Source: Pseudomonadota bacterium (GTDB lineage Bacteria > Pseudomonadota > Gammaproteobacteria > Steroidobacterales > Steroidobacteraceae). From it: 64,000 nucleotides of DNA. Below are positions 44,411 to 53,561 of this stretch, one piece after another (positions within the stretch are counted from its first letter, which is position 1; each line of letters begins with the position of its first letter). The notes below the pieces were generated by a model. That model was given only the letters and a program-made list of their open reading frames with translations. It made no database searches and had not been told where the DNA came from. The stretch covers positions 434,001-498,000 of the forward strand of contig JADIYJ010000027.1 of NCBI GenBank assembly GCA_016705325.1, given 5' to 3'. Both the position numbers and the translations under genes were made by a program.

Positions 44411-45934
44411 TCAAGGCTTGAATGCCGCGCTGCGCAGCACGCGACCTGGACGCCGGCCGGTGACCGCACCGTCGCGCACGACCCACTCGCCGCTCACCAT
44501 CACGCCCGGAATGCCGAGGGGTGGCTCCAGTGGCTGCTCGACCGTCGAACGATCGATCACCGTGGCGGGATCGAACACGACGAGATCGGCGACGTAACCC
44601 GGCGCGATGCGGCCGCGATCGGCGAGGCGCAGTTGCGCGGCCGGCAAGCCCGTCATCTTGTGGATCGCGAGTTCGAGCGGCAGCAGTTTCTGCTCACGCA
44701 CGTAGTGGCCAAGGATCCTGGGATAGGAACCTGCGCCTCGCGGGTGGGCGCCGTGCAATGCGCCGTCGGTGCAGAACATGATCTCCGGATTCGCGATGAA
44801 CCAGCTCACGTCGTCTTCGCTCATCGAGGTGCCGAGCACGTTCACGTCCTGCTCGTTCGGCCCGTCCGCGCCTCCGGTCGTCTTCACGATGCGCATGTAC
44901 GCCTCGACCGGGGTGACCTGCCAGTGCGTGGCGATCTCGGCGAGTGTCTTGCCGGCCAGCGCTTTCTCGGGCGCATAGTTGACGATGCGGATGTTCTGCG
45001 CACCGCCGTTCTCGGCCAGCGCCTGCTCGACCTTCTGCGGATTGAAGTAGTCGCGATCGGGCACGATCACGCGAATCGTGGAGTGCCAGTACGTGTAGGG
45101 ATAGACGTCGGCCTTGAGATCGACGCCTTCCCGTCGCGCGCGCGCGAAAAGCTCCGGCATGCGCTTCGCGGCCTGGTGCCAGACCGAGGTCGAGCCCATC
45201 TTGATGTGCGTAATCTCGACCGGCAGCTCTGCCTCGCGGCCGATGCGCAGCACTTCGTCGAACGAGTCGAAGGTGCGACTCGCTTCGTCGCGGACGTGAC
45301 TGATATAGAAGCCACTGGCTGCGGCAGCGACCCTGGCCAGGTCGATGATTTCCTCGGTGGTGGAGAAATGCGCCGCTTCGTACTCGAGACCGGTCGACAG
45401 GCCGAACGCCCCCGCCGTCAGTTCGCGGGCGAGCAGGACTTTCATCTGCGCCAGTTCCTGCGGCGTCGAGGCACGGTAGAGGTCCGTGCCCATCACCTGC
45501 TCGCGCAGCGTTGCGTGCCCGACCATGCTCGCGAGGTTGATCGCCGGCGGGTTCGCGGCGAGCTGTGCAAGATAGTCGCGCAGCGGGAAGTTCGACTCGC
45601 CGTCCTGCCCGACCAGGATCGTGGTGATGCCCTGGCGCGAAACCGTCGCGGCGTCGAGGTCGTCGCCCAGGCCACGACTGCCGTGGCTGTGCATGTCGAT
45701 GAAGCCGGGCGCCAGTGCGAGCCCGCCCTGGTCGAGCACCGTCTCGCCCTGCTTCGCGGCCAGGTGTGGCGCAACGGCGGCAATCCGCTCGCCCTCGACG
45801 CGCACGTCGCCGCGGAACGGCGGCCTGCCGGTGCCGTCGTAGATGACGGCGTTGGTCAGCAGCACGCCGGCGGCCAGCAACGGGCTGGAGGCCAGCAGGA
45901 GCGCGGTCACCAGGAAGGAACGGGGTATGTGCAT
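44411..45934 (-). CDS. N-acyl-D-amino-acid deacylase (D-aminoacylase) family amidohydrolase, exported
   Basis: 507 residues with a signal peptide (MHIPRSFLVTALLLASSPLLAAG). The amidohydrolase barrel has LAPGFIDMHSHGSRGLGDDL (metal HxH), ITTILVGQDGESNFPL, LTAGAFGLSTGLEYEAAHFS, FYISHVRDEA (metal His), ITHIKMG and MFCTDGALHGAHPRGAGSYP, all typical of D-aminoacylases. It removes the acyl group from N-acyl-D-amino acids or a related dipeptide in the periplasm. With dgcN and dgcA it forms an operon for D-amino acid, probably D-Glu, use. The divergent HEAT/beta-lactamase gene begins about 150 bp away. Confidence 0.86.
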   Translation of the reverse strand: MHIPRSFLVTALLLASSPLLAAGVLLTNAVIYDGTGRPPFRGDVRVEGERIAAVAPHLAAKQGETVLDQGGLALAPGFIDMHSHGSRGLGDDLDAATVSRQGITTILVGQDGESNFPLRDYLAQLAANPPAINLASMVGHATLREQVMGTDLYRASTPQELAQMKVLLARELTAGAFGLSTGLEYEAAHFSTTEEIIDLARVAAAASGFYISHVRDEASRTFDSFDEVLRIGREAELPVEITHIKMGSTSVWHQAAKRMPELFARARREGVDLKADVYPYTYWHSTIRVIVPDRDYFNPQKVEQALAENGGAQNIRIVNYAPEKALAGKTLAEIATHWQVTPVEAYMRIVKTTGGADGPNEQDVNVLGTSMSEDDVSWFIANPEIMFCTDGALHGAHPRGAGSYPRILGHYVREQKLLPLELAIHKMTGLPAAQLRLADRGRIAPGYVADLVVFDPATVIDRSTVEQPLEPPLGIPGVMVSGEWVVRDGAVTGRRPGRVLRSAAFKP

Positions 45935-46081
45935 GTCGGCCGCTGGGCAGTTGTACTGCCGCGATCATACCTGCGGATCCGGCGCGGAACCCAGTAGGAT
46001 GCGAGGCTTGCGCCCTCCGCGCTGGCGGCGGTCGCGATCGTGCGACGTGCCGAAAGCCAGCGTTCGGTGGAGGGTGATCCG

Positions 46082-47791
46082 ATGGGTTGGCCTTGCATGC
46101 GGCAGCGCGGCTGGATGGCAGGTTGTTGCGTGGTGTTGCTCGTCGCGGCCGCGACGGCATCGGTGGCTGCGGATGGCCCGCGGGATACCGCGCTCGCAAA
46201 GGCCTTGAACTCATCGACCGTCGAACAGCGTGAGTGGGCGCTGGATCGGCTGATCGAGACTCCCGATCCGGACCCGGCGATCCTGCGGCAGATTGCCGGG
46301 CTGCTCGATGACCGGGACGGCTACGTCGCCGGCAAGGCAGCGACCGCGTTGAGCCGGCTCGGCGTCGATGCGTTCGATACCATCGACGGGATCCTTGCAC
46401 ACGGCACGGCGCAGCAACGCTGGGCCGCCACGGTGGCGCTGTACCAGACCGGCGCCGACATCGACCGCTTCCTGCCGCAACTGATGCGGCAATTGGGGCT
46501 CGAGGACCAGCGGATCGTCTACGCCAGCCTGGCCGTGCTCGCGCGCATGCAGTCGCGCGCCGTGGTCGCGCTGCCTGCATTGCAGCCTTTGCTGCAGCAT
46601 GCAGAACGTTCCATCCGCCGCGCGACGCTCGAGACACTGGCCGCAATGGGGCCGGCAGCCCGTGACGCGGTTCCCGCGCTCTCGCCCTTGTTGCTGGACG
46701 CGGCAGCCGATGTCCGGCTGGCGGCGGCGACGGCCATGCGGCGGATCGTCCCGCCGGCCCCGATCGCGAACGAGCGGCTCGTCGCGTACCAGGCATGGCT
46801 GCAGGAGCACGTGCCCGCCTTGATGCGGGAACACCACGTGCCCGGGGTGTCCATCGCCATCATCCAGGAGGGCAGCGTGCGCTGGGCGCAGGGCTTCGGC
46901 GTGAGCGACGTGCGCGGGCAGCAGCCCGTCGCCACCGACACGATTTTCGAAGCCTGTTCGATGTCGAAGCCGATCCTGGCGTTGAGCGTACTGCAGTTGA
47001 TCCAGCAGGGACGGCTGGATCTCGACGCACCCTTGACTCACTACCTTGGACGCGACTACCTGCGTGATCAACCCGCGCAGGACCTCATCACGGCACGCAT
47101 GGCACTCACGCACCGCACGGGCCTGCCGAACTGGCGGGTGGGCTATGACGAGATGGGCGGTCCGCTGCCACTTCTTTTTTCACCCGGATCCGACTACTCG
47201 TACTCGGGCGAGGGCATTCTGTTCCTGCAGCGCGCACTGGAAGCCATCACGGGCACGACCCTCGATCGCTTTGCGCAGCAGGGTTTGTTCGCGCCACTGG
47301 GCTTGCGGCACACGAGCTACGTCTGGACGCCGGCCATCGAACAGAACCTGGCCAGCGGCCATCGCGAGGACGGCAGCTTCAAGGACCGTACCCACTACCG
47401 CAGGGCGAACGGCGCGTATTCGCTGTACACGACACCGACCGAATACGCCGAGCTGATGTTGACGCTGATGCGGCCGGAGCGCCTCGGAGCGGCCGCGTTC
47501 ACCCCGGCGAGCGTCGAAACGCTGTTGCAACGGGCGCAGCGTGTCGACGACGGCGATGCCATTGCGCGACCCGGCCTGGCTCGATCCGTCGCAACCTACC
47601 GGGCACTCGGCTGGAGCGTGGACGTCAGCGCGGAAGGTGACATCGTCCAGCACACGGGCTCGAACAGCTCGGGCTTCCGGACGTTCGGTCAATTCAATCG
47701 TGACAAGGGATCGGGCCTGGTCATCTTCACCAACGGTGACAATGGCTCGAGCGTGCGCGCAGCAATCCTGGCGCAGATCGGCGACCTGTAA
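46082..47791 (+). CDS. serine beta-lactamase-like hydrolase with N-terminal HEAT repeats
   Basis: 569 residues with a signal peptide (MRQRGWMAGCCVVLLVAAAT, cleavage near SVAADG). Residues about 35-220 are HEAT-like helical repeats (LDDRDGYVAGKAATALSRLG, LLDAAADVRLAAATAMRRIV). A class-C beta-lactamase-like domain follows: the nucleophile motif ACSMSKPILALS (SxxK, about residue 293), YSYSGEGILFLQRALE (YSG where YxN is usual, about 373) and VQHTGSNSSGF (HTG, about 523). Such domains are esterases, peptidases or penicillin-binding-like enzymes. Fusion to HEAT repeats suggests a substrate- or partner-binding scaffold. Alternative starts are 46040 and 46097. Confidence 0.82.
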   Translation: MGWPCMRQRGWMAGCCVVLLVAAATASVAADGPRDTALAKALNSSTVEQREWALDRLIETPDPDPAILRQIAGLLDDRDGYVAGKAATALSRLGVDAFDTIDGILAHGTAQQRWAATVALYQTGADIDRFLPQLMRQLGLEDQRIVYASLAVLARMQSRAVVALPALQPLLQHAERSIRRATLETLAAMGPAARDAVPALSPLLLDAAADVRLAAATAMRRIVPPAPIANERLVAYQAWLQEHVPALMREHHVPGVSIAIIQEGSVRWAQGFGVSDVRGQQPVATDTIFEACSMSKPILALSVLQLIQQGRLDLDAPLTHYLGRDYLRDQPAQDLITARMALTHRTGLPNWRVGYDEMGGPLPLLFSPGSDYSYSGEGILFLQRALEAITGTTLDRFAQQGLFAPLGLRHTSYVWTPAIEQNLASGHREDGSFKDRTHYRRANGAYSLYTTPTEYAELMLTLMRPERLGAAAFTPASVETLLQRAQRVDDGDAIARPGLARSVATYRALGWSVDVSAEGDIVQHTGSNSSGFRTFGQFNRDKGSGLVIFTNGDNGSSVRAAILAQIGDL

Positions 47792-47853
47792 GTGCACTGC
47801 TGCGCGGCGCCCGACCTTGGATCGGCCGGCGGACCATCGTACATTACGGGGCC

Positions 47854-49884
47854 ATGATGAAGCCCGTGCCCCGATCCGTGCCGCCCAAGGACGCGAGTCT
47901 CGCCGCCGCCGTCGAAGCGATGCAGGCCAACCGGCCGCTCCGCGCCGAGGAAATCTGCCGCGCCTACCTCGAAGGCAATCCCGGCTGTGTCGAGCACCTG
48001 CGCCTGCTCGGCAATGCGCTGAGCAAGCAGGGCCGGTACGCCGAGTCCGAACAGACGGTGCGACTGGCGATCGCGCTGCAACCGGATTTCCCCCACCTGC
48101 ACGAGGACCTCGGCAGCGTGCTGGCGCTGCAGCACCGATTCGAGGAAGCCGTCCCGAGCTTCGAGCAGGCCATCCGGCTCGAACCGCGCCTGCCGTTGGC
48201 GCACAAGAAGCTCGGTCAGGCCCTTGCCGCCCTCGGCCGTGGCCAGGACGCGGACGCCGCGTTCGAGGAATTCTTCGAGCTGGACTCCGCTCGCGGCAAG
48301 GTTGCGCTGGCGCTCGATCACCTGCACGCAGGACGCAAGACCGAGGCCATCGACACGCTGCGCAGCGCGCTGCGCGAGAACGCCAGCAACGTCGACGCGA
48401 TGCGCTTCCTGGCGCAGATCTACTGGCGCGAGGAGAAGCAGCAGAGCAATGCCGAAGCGCTGCTGCGGCGCGCGACGACGCTGGCGCCGGGCTTCACGGC
48501 CGCCTGGCTGCTGCTCGGCGCGATGCTGCACGAGGCGGAACGCCCGGCGGAGTCGATCGAGTGCTACCTGACTGCGACCCGCGTCGAGCCCGACAACCCC
48601 ATGGGCTGGTCCGGGCTGGGCACCGGTTACGCGCACGTCGGCGACGTGGACAAAGCCATCGCGGCGTTCGAGCGCTCGCTGGCCCTGGATCCAGACGTCC
48701 CGAACGTGCACCTGGGCTACGGCCATGTCCTCAAGACCCGCGGCGATCAGCCGGCGGCCTTGCGCGCCTACCGGGCCGCGATCGCATTGCGGCCGGACTT
48801 CGGCGAGGTCTACTGGAGCATGGCCAACCTGAAGGTGTTTCGCTTCGATGACGCCGAGATCGCGACCATGGAGCGGCAACTCGAGCGCGACGACCTGACC
48901 GAGAGCTCCGGCATCCATTTTCGCTTCGCCCTGGCCAAGGCGTACGAAGACCGGGGCGACTACGATCGCGCCTGGCATTACTACGACACCGGCAACGATC
49001 GGCAACGCAAGACGGTGTTTCACGATCCCGTCGCCATGGAGCTGCGTCACGAGCAGATCACAACCGTGTTCACGCGGGAGTTGTTCGAGAAGCATGCGGG
49101 GCAGGGTTGCGACGCACCGGATCCGATCCTGATCGTCGGCCTGCCGCGGTCGGGCTCAACGCTGATCGAGCAGATCCTGGCGAGCCACAGCCAGGTCGAG
49201 GGCACCGCGGAGCTGCCGGTGCTGATGCGGCTCGCGTACTCCATCGGTCGCTATCGGCCGGACCACAAGCGCTACCCGGAGTCCGTCGTCGACCTGCGCG
49301 GCAAGGACTTCAAGGCGTATGGGCGCCAGTACATGGACGAGACCCGTGCCTTCCGCGTCACCGGCCGGCCGTTCTTCACTGACAAGCTGCCGAACAACTT
49401 CTCGCACGTCGGCCTGCTGCACCTGATCCTGCCGAACGCCCGCGTCATCAACGCCCGCCGTCATCCGTTCGACAGCCTGCTCGGCGGTTACAAGCAGCTG
49501 TTCGGCAAGGGGCAGAACTTCACCTACGACATGGCCGACCTCTCGGCCTACTACCGCCAGTACTACGAGACCATGCGGCACTGGCATCGGGTGCTGCCGG
49601 GCAAGGTGCTCGACGTGCACTACGAGGAAACGGTGACCGACCTGGAAACGCAGGTGCGCCGCATCCTGGCGCACTGCGGCCTGCCTTTCGAAGAGGCTTG
49701 CGTGCGCTTCCACGAGAACACCCGCGCGGTGAAGACCGCGAGTTCAGAGCAGGTCCGGCGGCCGATCTACACCGACGCGCTCGGCCACTGGCGGCATTTC
49801 GAACGCCATCTCGGCATGTGGCAGGATGATTTCGCCGACATCCTGCAGGAACTGCCGACGACGGTTCGCGACGCAGGACTTTGA
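47854..49884 (+). CDS. TPR-repeat sulfotransferase family protein
   Basis: 676 residues. The N-terminal 340 residues are TPR repeats (for example AIRLEPRLPLAHKKLGQALA, ATRVEPDNPMGWSGLGTGYA, SLALDPDVPNVHLGYGHVLK). The C-terminal sulfotransferase domain begins with the PAPS 5'-phosphosulfate loop ILIVGLPRSGSTLIEQILAS (about residue 427). It continues with the 3'-phosphate region INARRHPFDSLLGGYKQLFG and a final YEETVTDLETQVRRIL. It transfers sulfate from PAPS to an unknown acceptor, possibly a peptide or glycan held by the TPRs. It is convergent with a propeller-like gene. Confidence 0.86.
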   Translation: MMKPVPRSVPPKDASLAAAVEAMQANRPLRAEEICRAYLEGNPGCVEHLRLLGNALSKQGRYAESEQTVRLAIALQPDFPHLHEDLGSVLALQHRFEEAVPSFEQAIRLEPRLPLAHKKLGQALAALGRGQDADAAFEEFFELDSARGKVALALDHLHAGRKTEAIDTLRSALRENASNVDAMRFLAQIYWREEKQQSNAEALLRRATTLAPGFTAAWLLLGAMLHEAERPAESIECYLTATRVEPDNPMGWSGLGTGYAHVGDVDKAIAAFERSLALDPDVPNVHLGYGHVLKTRGDQPAALRAYRAAIALRPDFGEVYWSMANLKVFRFDDAEIATMERQLERDDLTESSGIHFRFALAKAYEDRGDYDRAWHYYDTGNDRQRKTVFHDPVAMELRHEQITTVFTRELFEKHAGQGCDAPDPILIVGLPRSGSTLIEQILASHSQVEGTAELPVLMRLAYSIGRYRPDHKRYPESVVDLRGKDFKAYGRQYMDETRAFRVTGRPFFTDKLPNNFSHVGLLHLILPNARVINARRHPFDSLLGGYKQLFGKGQNFTYDMADLSAYYRQYYETMRHWHRVLPGKVLDVHYEETVTDLETQVRRILAHCGLPFEEACVRFHENTRAVKTASSEQVRRPIYTDALGHWRHFERHLGMWQDDFADILQELPTTVRDAGL

Positions 49885-49920
49885 CCACTCGCTCCGAGCC
49901 ACCCGCTACGCAGGGGTGGA

Positions 49921-50844
49921 TCAGTCGTACGGCCACACGGCGAGGCCGTGGATGGCGTTGCGCACGTCCATGGTCAGGTTGACGGACAGCAGCCGCGTGT
50001 TTGCCTTCAAGTCGTACACCGAGATCGTCGAGGGTGACGAACCACCGGCGACGACGGTATCCGAGATGACGCAGAGACCGCGTGCAAAACCCGGACGCGC
50101 GACCTTGCTCTGGTCGAGGTCGATGTTGAGCAGCGCATCGGCGGGATAGCGCGGCACCTTGAGTGCGCGATCTTCGCGGCCTTCGCCGCGGCCCGTGTAC
50201 CTGAGCGCATCGGCCTCGGTGTCGTTGAACAGCACGCCGTCACGGAACGGCTGCGCGTTGTGGGTTCCCGGTGGCAGCTCCACCGACATCTGCACGCGCT
50301 CGCCGTTGTAGAGCAGCATTCCGCCGGTCTTGAGCCCGGTGACGTACAGTCCGCCCTGCGTGCTGTGCACGTTGTTCAGGTGCAGCTTGTTGAGCGGCAG
50401 CGGGCCGTCCGCCAACCGCGGGTCGAAGACGTTGCCCTTGAACTGGAACTGGTGCACGGCGAGGTGCAGTGCCCAGCTGAACTCGTGCGCATCGAGGTCG
50501 AAGCCCAGCACGGTGTCGAACGCGGTCGAAGTGAGGTAAAGGCGACGCTCGTGGACCGCGATCTCGTGGCAGTGCCGCAGGTAGGCGTTGCGCCAGGAGC
50601 CGATCAGGCTGAAATCAGGTCGGTAGGCAAACAGCTCGTCGCTCGCGGCGACGTAGACGACGTCGCCATCGAAGGCGATGCCGCGCAGCCCGCGGTCCCA
50701 GCCGCGTCCCTGCCAGTCGATCGCGGCCGTGTTCCAGTCGAGCTTCTGGCTGACCGCCTGGCTCTCGAGATCGAGCAGGTACACGCCACCATGGCTTTCG
50801 CCCTGGTGGCTGCCTCGTACCACCGACGTGGTGACAAGCTTCAT
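49921..50844 (-). CDS. beta-propeller-like protein of unknown function (DUF4915/TIGR03032-like)
   Basis: 307 residues without signal peptide or membrane segment. Repeated strand motifs suggest a propeller: GGVYLLDLESQ, LRGIAFDGDVVYVAASDELF, AVHERRLYLTSTAFDTVLGF, TQGGLYVTGLKTGGMLLYNG, VISDTVVAGGSSPSTISVYD. Several conserved His residues (YLRHCHEIAVHERR, LHLNNVHST) recall DUF4915/TIGR03032 proteins, whose genes often occur near TPR or sulfotransferase genes. The function is unknown. It is convergent with the TPR-sulfotransferase (37 bp apart) and lies 51 bp downstream of the TonB receptor stop on the same strand. Confidence 0.65.
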   Translation of the reverse strand: MKLVTTSVVRGSHQGESHGGVYLLDLESQAVSQKLDWNTAAIDWQGRGWDRGLRGIAFDGDVVYVAASDELFAYRPDFSLIGSWRNAYLRHCHEIAVHERRLYLTSTAFDTVLGFDLDAHEFSWALHLAVHQFQFKGNVFDPRLADGPLPLNKLHLNNVHSTQGGLYVTGLKTGGMLLYNGERVQMSVELPPGTHNAQPFRDGVLFNDTEADALRYTGRGEGREDRALKVPRYPADALLNIDLDQSKVARPGFARGLCVISDTVVAGGSSPSTISVYDLKANTRLLSVNLTMDVRNAIHGLAVWPYD

Positions 50845-50895
50845 GCAATCGCACGCGCCGGGCGCACTCGCGCCCGGTTCAGCCCGTTGCCGTCG

Positions 50896-53412
50896 TCACC
50901 ACTTCTTGGTGAACGACAGGCTGATCGTGCGGGGCCGCTGCAGGCTGCGGACATACTTCCAGCGCGAGTCGTTCCAGCCGATGTCCGGAGAGTCGCCGTA
51001 GTTGCTGCTGCTGATGTAGTTGTACCCGGTCTCGTCGAAGAGGTTGCGCACCACCAGCGACGTCTCCCAGCCGGACGTGGCCGTGTATCCGAATTGCAGC
51101 GTCCCCGTCGAGTACGACGGGAGGAGCAACTCGCGCGCGGCCGCACGCTCCTCGGGCGTGGTGGCGTCGACCCAATCGGCGATGGCACCCGTACTCTTCC
51201 AGACCTCGGACTGGTAACTGTAGGACAGCCGGGTCCACAGGTTGCCATCCAGGTTCATGAAATTCGGCACCATGTACTCGACCGCGGCCCAGTACTTCCG
51301 CTCCGGCGAGATCGGCATGACCGTGCCGGCCGGGATGGCCAGGCCGCCGTCCGGGTAGATCGTTTCTTCCGAGAACTCGGGGTCGGCGAAGAACGCGCTG
51401 GCCTCGAACTTGAAATTGGGCGTGACCTGCCAGGCGCCGTTCATCTCGATGCCTTTCTGCTCGGCCTTGCCGCCGTTGAAGGTGCCGCGCAACCAGAACG
51501 GATTGTTGGCAGCGCTGCCCGAGGCGTTGAGCTGGATGTGATCCCACTGCATGAAGAACAAGGCGACATTGAGCGTGACCGCGTGGTCCAGCCACTGGCT
51601 CTTGAGGCCGCCTTCGTAGTTGCTGAGCTTGTCCGGCTGGTAGGTCAACGGCAGGATACCGGTCGCCGCGGCCCGCTCGCTGTTGCTGCCGCCGAGCCGG
51701 AACCCCTCGCTGTAGAGCAGGTAGACCATGCGGTCGTCGTCAATGTGGTACTCGGTGGCCAACTTGAAGACCGTGTCCGATTCCTTGCCCTGGCTCGCGT
51801 TGATTCCGCCGCCCTCGAAGTCGTTGTTGATCGGCAGGCCGAGCGGAATGTTGTAGACGTCCTTCTGGTCGCGGTCGTACTCGAACCAGCGCGCCCCGCC
51901 CGTGATCGACCAGCGGTCGGTCAGCGAATAGGTGACTTCACCGAACAGGGCGGTCTGCTTGATCGTCTTCCTGTACTTGTCCGAATAGTAGATGTCGGTC
52001 GGCGCCAGCGGGCAGGCGACGTCGTAGCCCAGTTCGTTCGCGTAGCAGGCGTAATAATTGGCCGCCTCCCACGCCGTCGTTCCCGTTAGGCCCGGCAGCT
52101 TGGCGCCGTAATGCCAGGAATCCTCGACGTCCTCGTAGAAGGCGCCAGCCATCCAGGCGAAGCGGCTCTCGCCCTGCGAGGTCAACCGCACCTCGTACGC
52201 CGAGCGTTTCTGCTTCTGATCGTTGAACGTCGAGCCGATCAGGGTGCCGGTGTTGTAGACGTTGTAGCTGCCGCTCTCGGGGTCGGTCGGATCGAAACCG
52301 CCGTAGTAGGCACTGCGCCACTGGCTGTAGTTGGCGTTGTCCCATTCGTATTTGATGCTGCGATCGAAATACGAGGCCGTGACCGACAGCTCGGCAAAGC
52401 CGAGGTCGCCCTTCACGTTGAGCGAGGCCTGATACCAGTCGTCGTCGCGGTATTCGTCGAAAAAGCGCGTGATCTTGTAGTCGCCGAGCGCCGGGTCCGA
52501 TTCCCAGGCGCCGTCCGCCTCGCTGTGCTGCGAGATCAGGCTCAGCGTCGATTCCCACTCCGGGTTGACCTGCCAGCGCGCCGCGATGCGCCCGCCCCAG
52601 GTCTTGTAGTCGTTCCAGTCCTTCTCGACGACACTGGCGTTGTCCTGGTCGCCCATCAGCGTCGGGCCCAGGACGTTGTCGACGTAGCCGCCTTCGACCG
52701 AGTAATAGGCAGCCGCGCGAACGGCAATGCTGTCGGTCACCGGCACGTTGAGGTGCCCGCTCAGGTCGTAGCTTTCCTCGCCGCCCCTGGTCGTGCCGAG
52801 TTCGGCGTCGACCTGCGACGTAAACTGCGTCGGATCGGGCTTGTTGGTGATGTAACGGATCGTGCCCGATTGCGAACTCGAGCCGAACAAGGTTCCCTGC
52901 GGACCCGGCAGGGCCTCGATGCGGGCGAGGTCGATCAGCCGGACCTCGACCTGGGTCGAGATCGATGTCATGGGCTGGTCGTCCAGGTACACCGCCACCT
53001 GACTGTCGGTCCGGTACTCGGACGAACCCGTCGAAACACCACGCATGACGATCGCGTTGCGGCCCGGCATCGCGGCGACGAGGTTGACGCTCGGCAGCGC
53101 GTTGATCACGTCCGCCGTGCTCTGCATCGCCTGCCGTTCGATGTCGGCAGTCGAAAACGCCGTGACGCTCTGCGCGACGTTCTGCAGGTTGACGTCGCGC
53201 CGCGTGGCGGTGACGACGATCTCCTCCAGCTGACCCGCCGCGGGACTGGCGCCCTGCGCCAGCGTCATCGCGGCCGGGTACAGCACCGCGACGATGGCCG
53301 CGGCCAGCGGTGTCATCGATTGACCCCGGCCAGTTTGCGCTGGCAACGACGCCCCGATGTCACCGCCAAGCCTGATCACGGATTCGGCGCCAGGCGCATT
53401 CTGGTCGTTCAT
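50896..53412 (-). CDS. TonB-dependent receptor
   Basis: 838 residues from the ATG at 53412 (AGGA seven bases upstream; 53433 is also possible). A hydrophobic signal (MTPLAAAIVAVLYPAAMTLAQ) is followed by the TonB box region LEEIVVTATRRD and the plug domain (QSTADVINALPSVNLVAAMP, RNAIVMRGVSTGSSEYR, RIEALPGPQGTLFGSSSQSG, IRYITNKP). A 22-strand barrel extends to the terminal SLSFTKKW. It imports an unknown ligand with TonB energy. The plug start resembles receptors of the Caulobacter/Sphingomonas/Steroidobacter type that take up carbohydrates, steroids or other organics. No SusD partner is present. Confidence 0.9.
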   Translation of the reverse strand: MNDQNAPGAESVIRLGGDIGASLPAQTGRGQSMTPLAAAIVAVLYPAAMTLAQGASPAAGQLEEIVVTATRRDVNLQNVAQSVTAFSTADIERQAMQSTADVINALPSVNLVAAMPGRNAIVMRGVSTGSSEYRTDSQVAVYLDDQPMTSISTQVEVRLIDLARIEALPGPQGTLFGSSSQSGTIRYITNKPDPTQFTSQVDAELGTTRGGEESYDLSGHLNVPVTDSIAVRAAAYYSVEGGYVDNVLGPTLMGDQDNASVVEKDWNDYKTWGGRIAARWQVNPEWESTLSLISQHSEADGAWESDPALGDYKITRFFDEYRDDDWYQASLNVKGDLGFAELSVTASYFDRSIKYEWDNANYSQWRSAYYGGFDPTDPESGSYNVYNTGTLIGSTFNDQKQKRSAYEVRLTSQGESRFAWMAGAFYEDVEDSWHYGAKLPGLTGTTAWEAANYYACYANELGYDVACPLAPTDIYYSDKYRKTIKQTALFGEVTYSLTDRWSITGGARWFEYDRDQKDVYNIPLGLPINNDFEGGGINASQGKESDTVFKLATEYHIDDDRMVYLLYSEGFRLGGSNSERAAATGILPLTYQPDKLSNYEGGLKSQWLDHAVTLNVALFFMQWDHIQLNASGSAANNPFWLRGTFNGGKAEQKGIEMNGAWQVTPNFKFEASAFFADPEFSEETIYPDGGLAIPAGTVMPISPERKYWAAVEYMVPNFMNLDGNLWTRLSYSYQSEVWKSTGAIADWVDATTPEERAAARELLLPSYSTGTLQFGYTATSGWETSLVVRNLFDETGYNYISSSNYGDSPDIGWNDSRWKYVRSLQRPRTISLSFTKKW

Positions 53413-53561
53413 AGGATTCCTGCTCGCCCCCATGTAAATGCGTCGTCTGCGACGTCTTGGTCCGAGCCTATCCCACCTGTCGTTGATTTGACAACAGCGT
53501 CGTGTCGAAACGACAGCGACTTGCGGCGCTGCCCGTGACCACGACCCGGTGTAATACTCAC

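Noticed and set aside
50260..52089. Plus-strand open frame of about 609 codons opposite the propeller gene and TonB receptor
   Set aside because: No motifs or signal; the minus strand encodes recognisable TonB-barrel sequence throughout.
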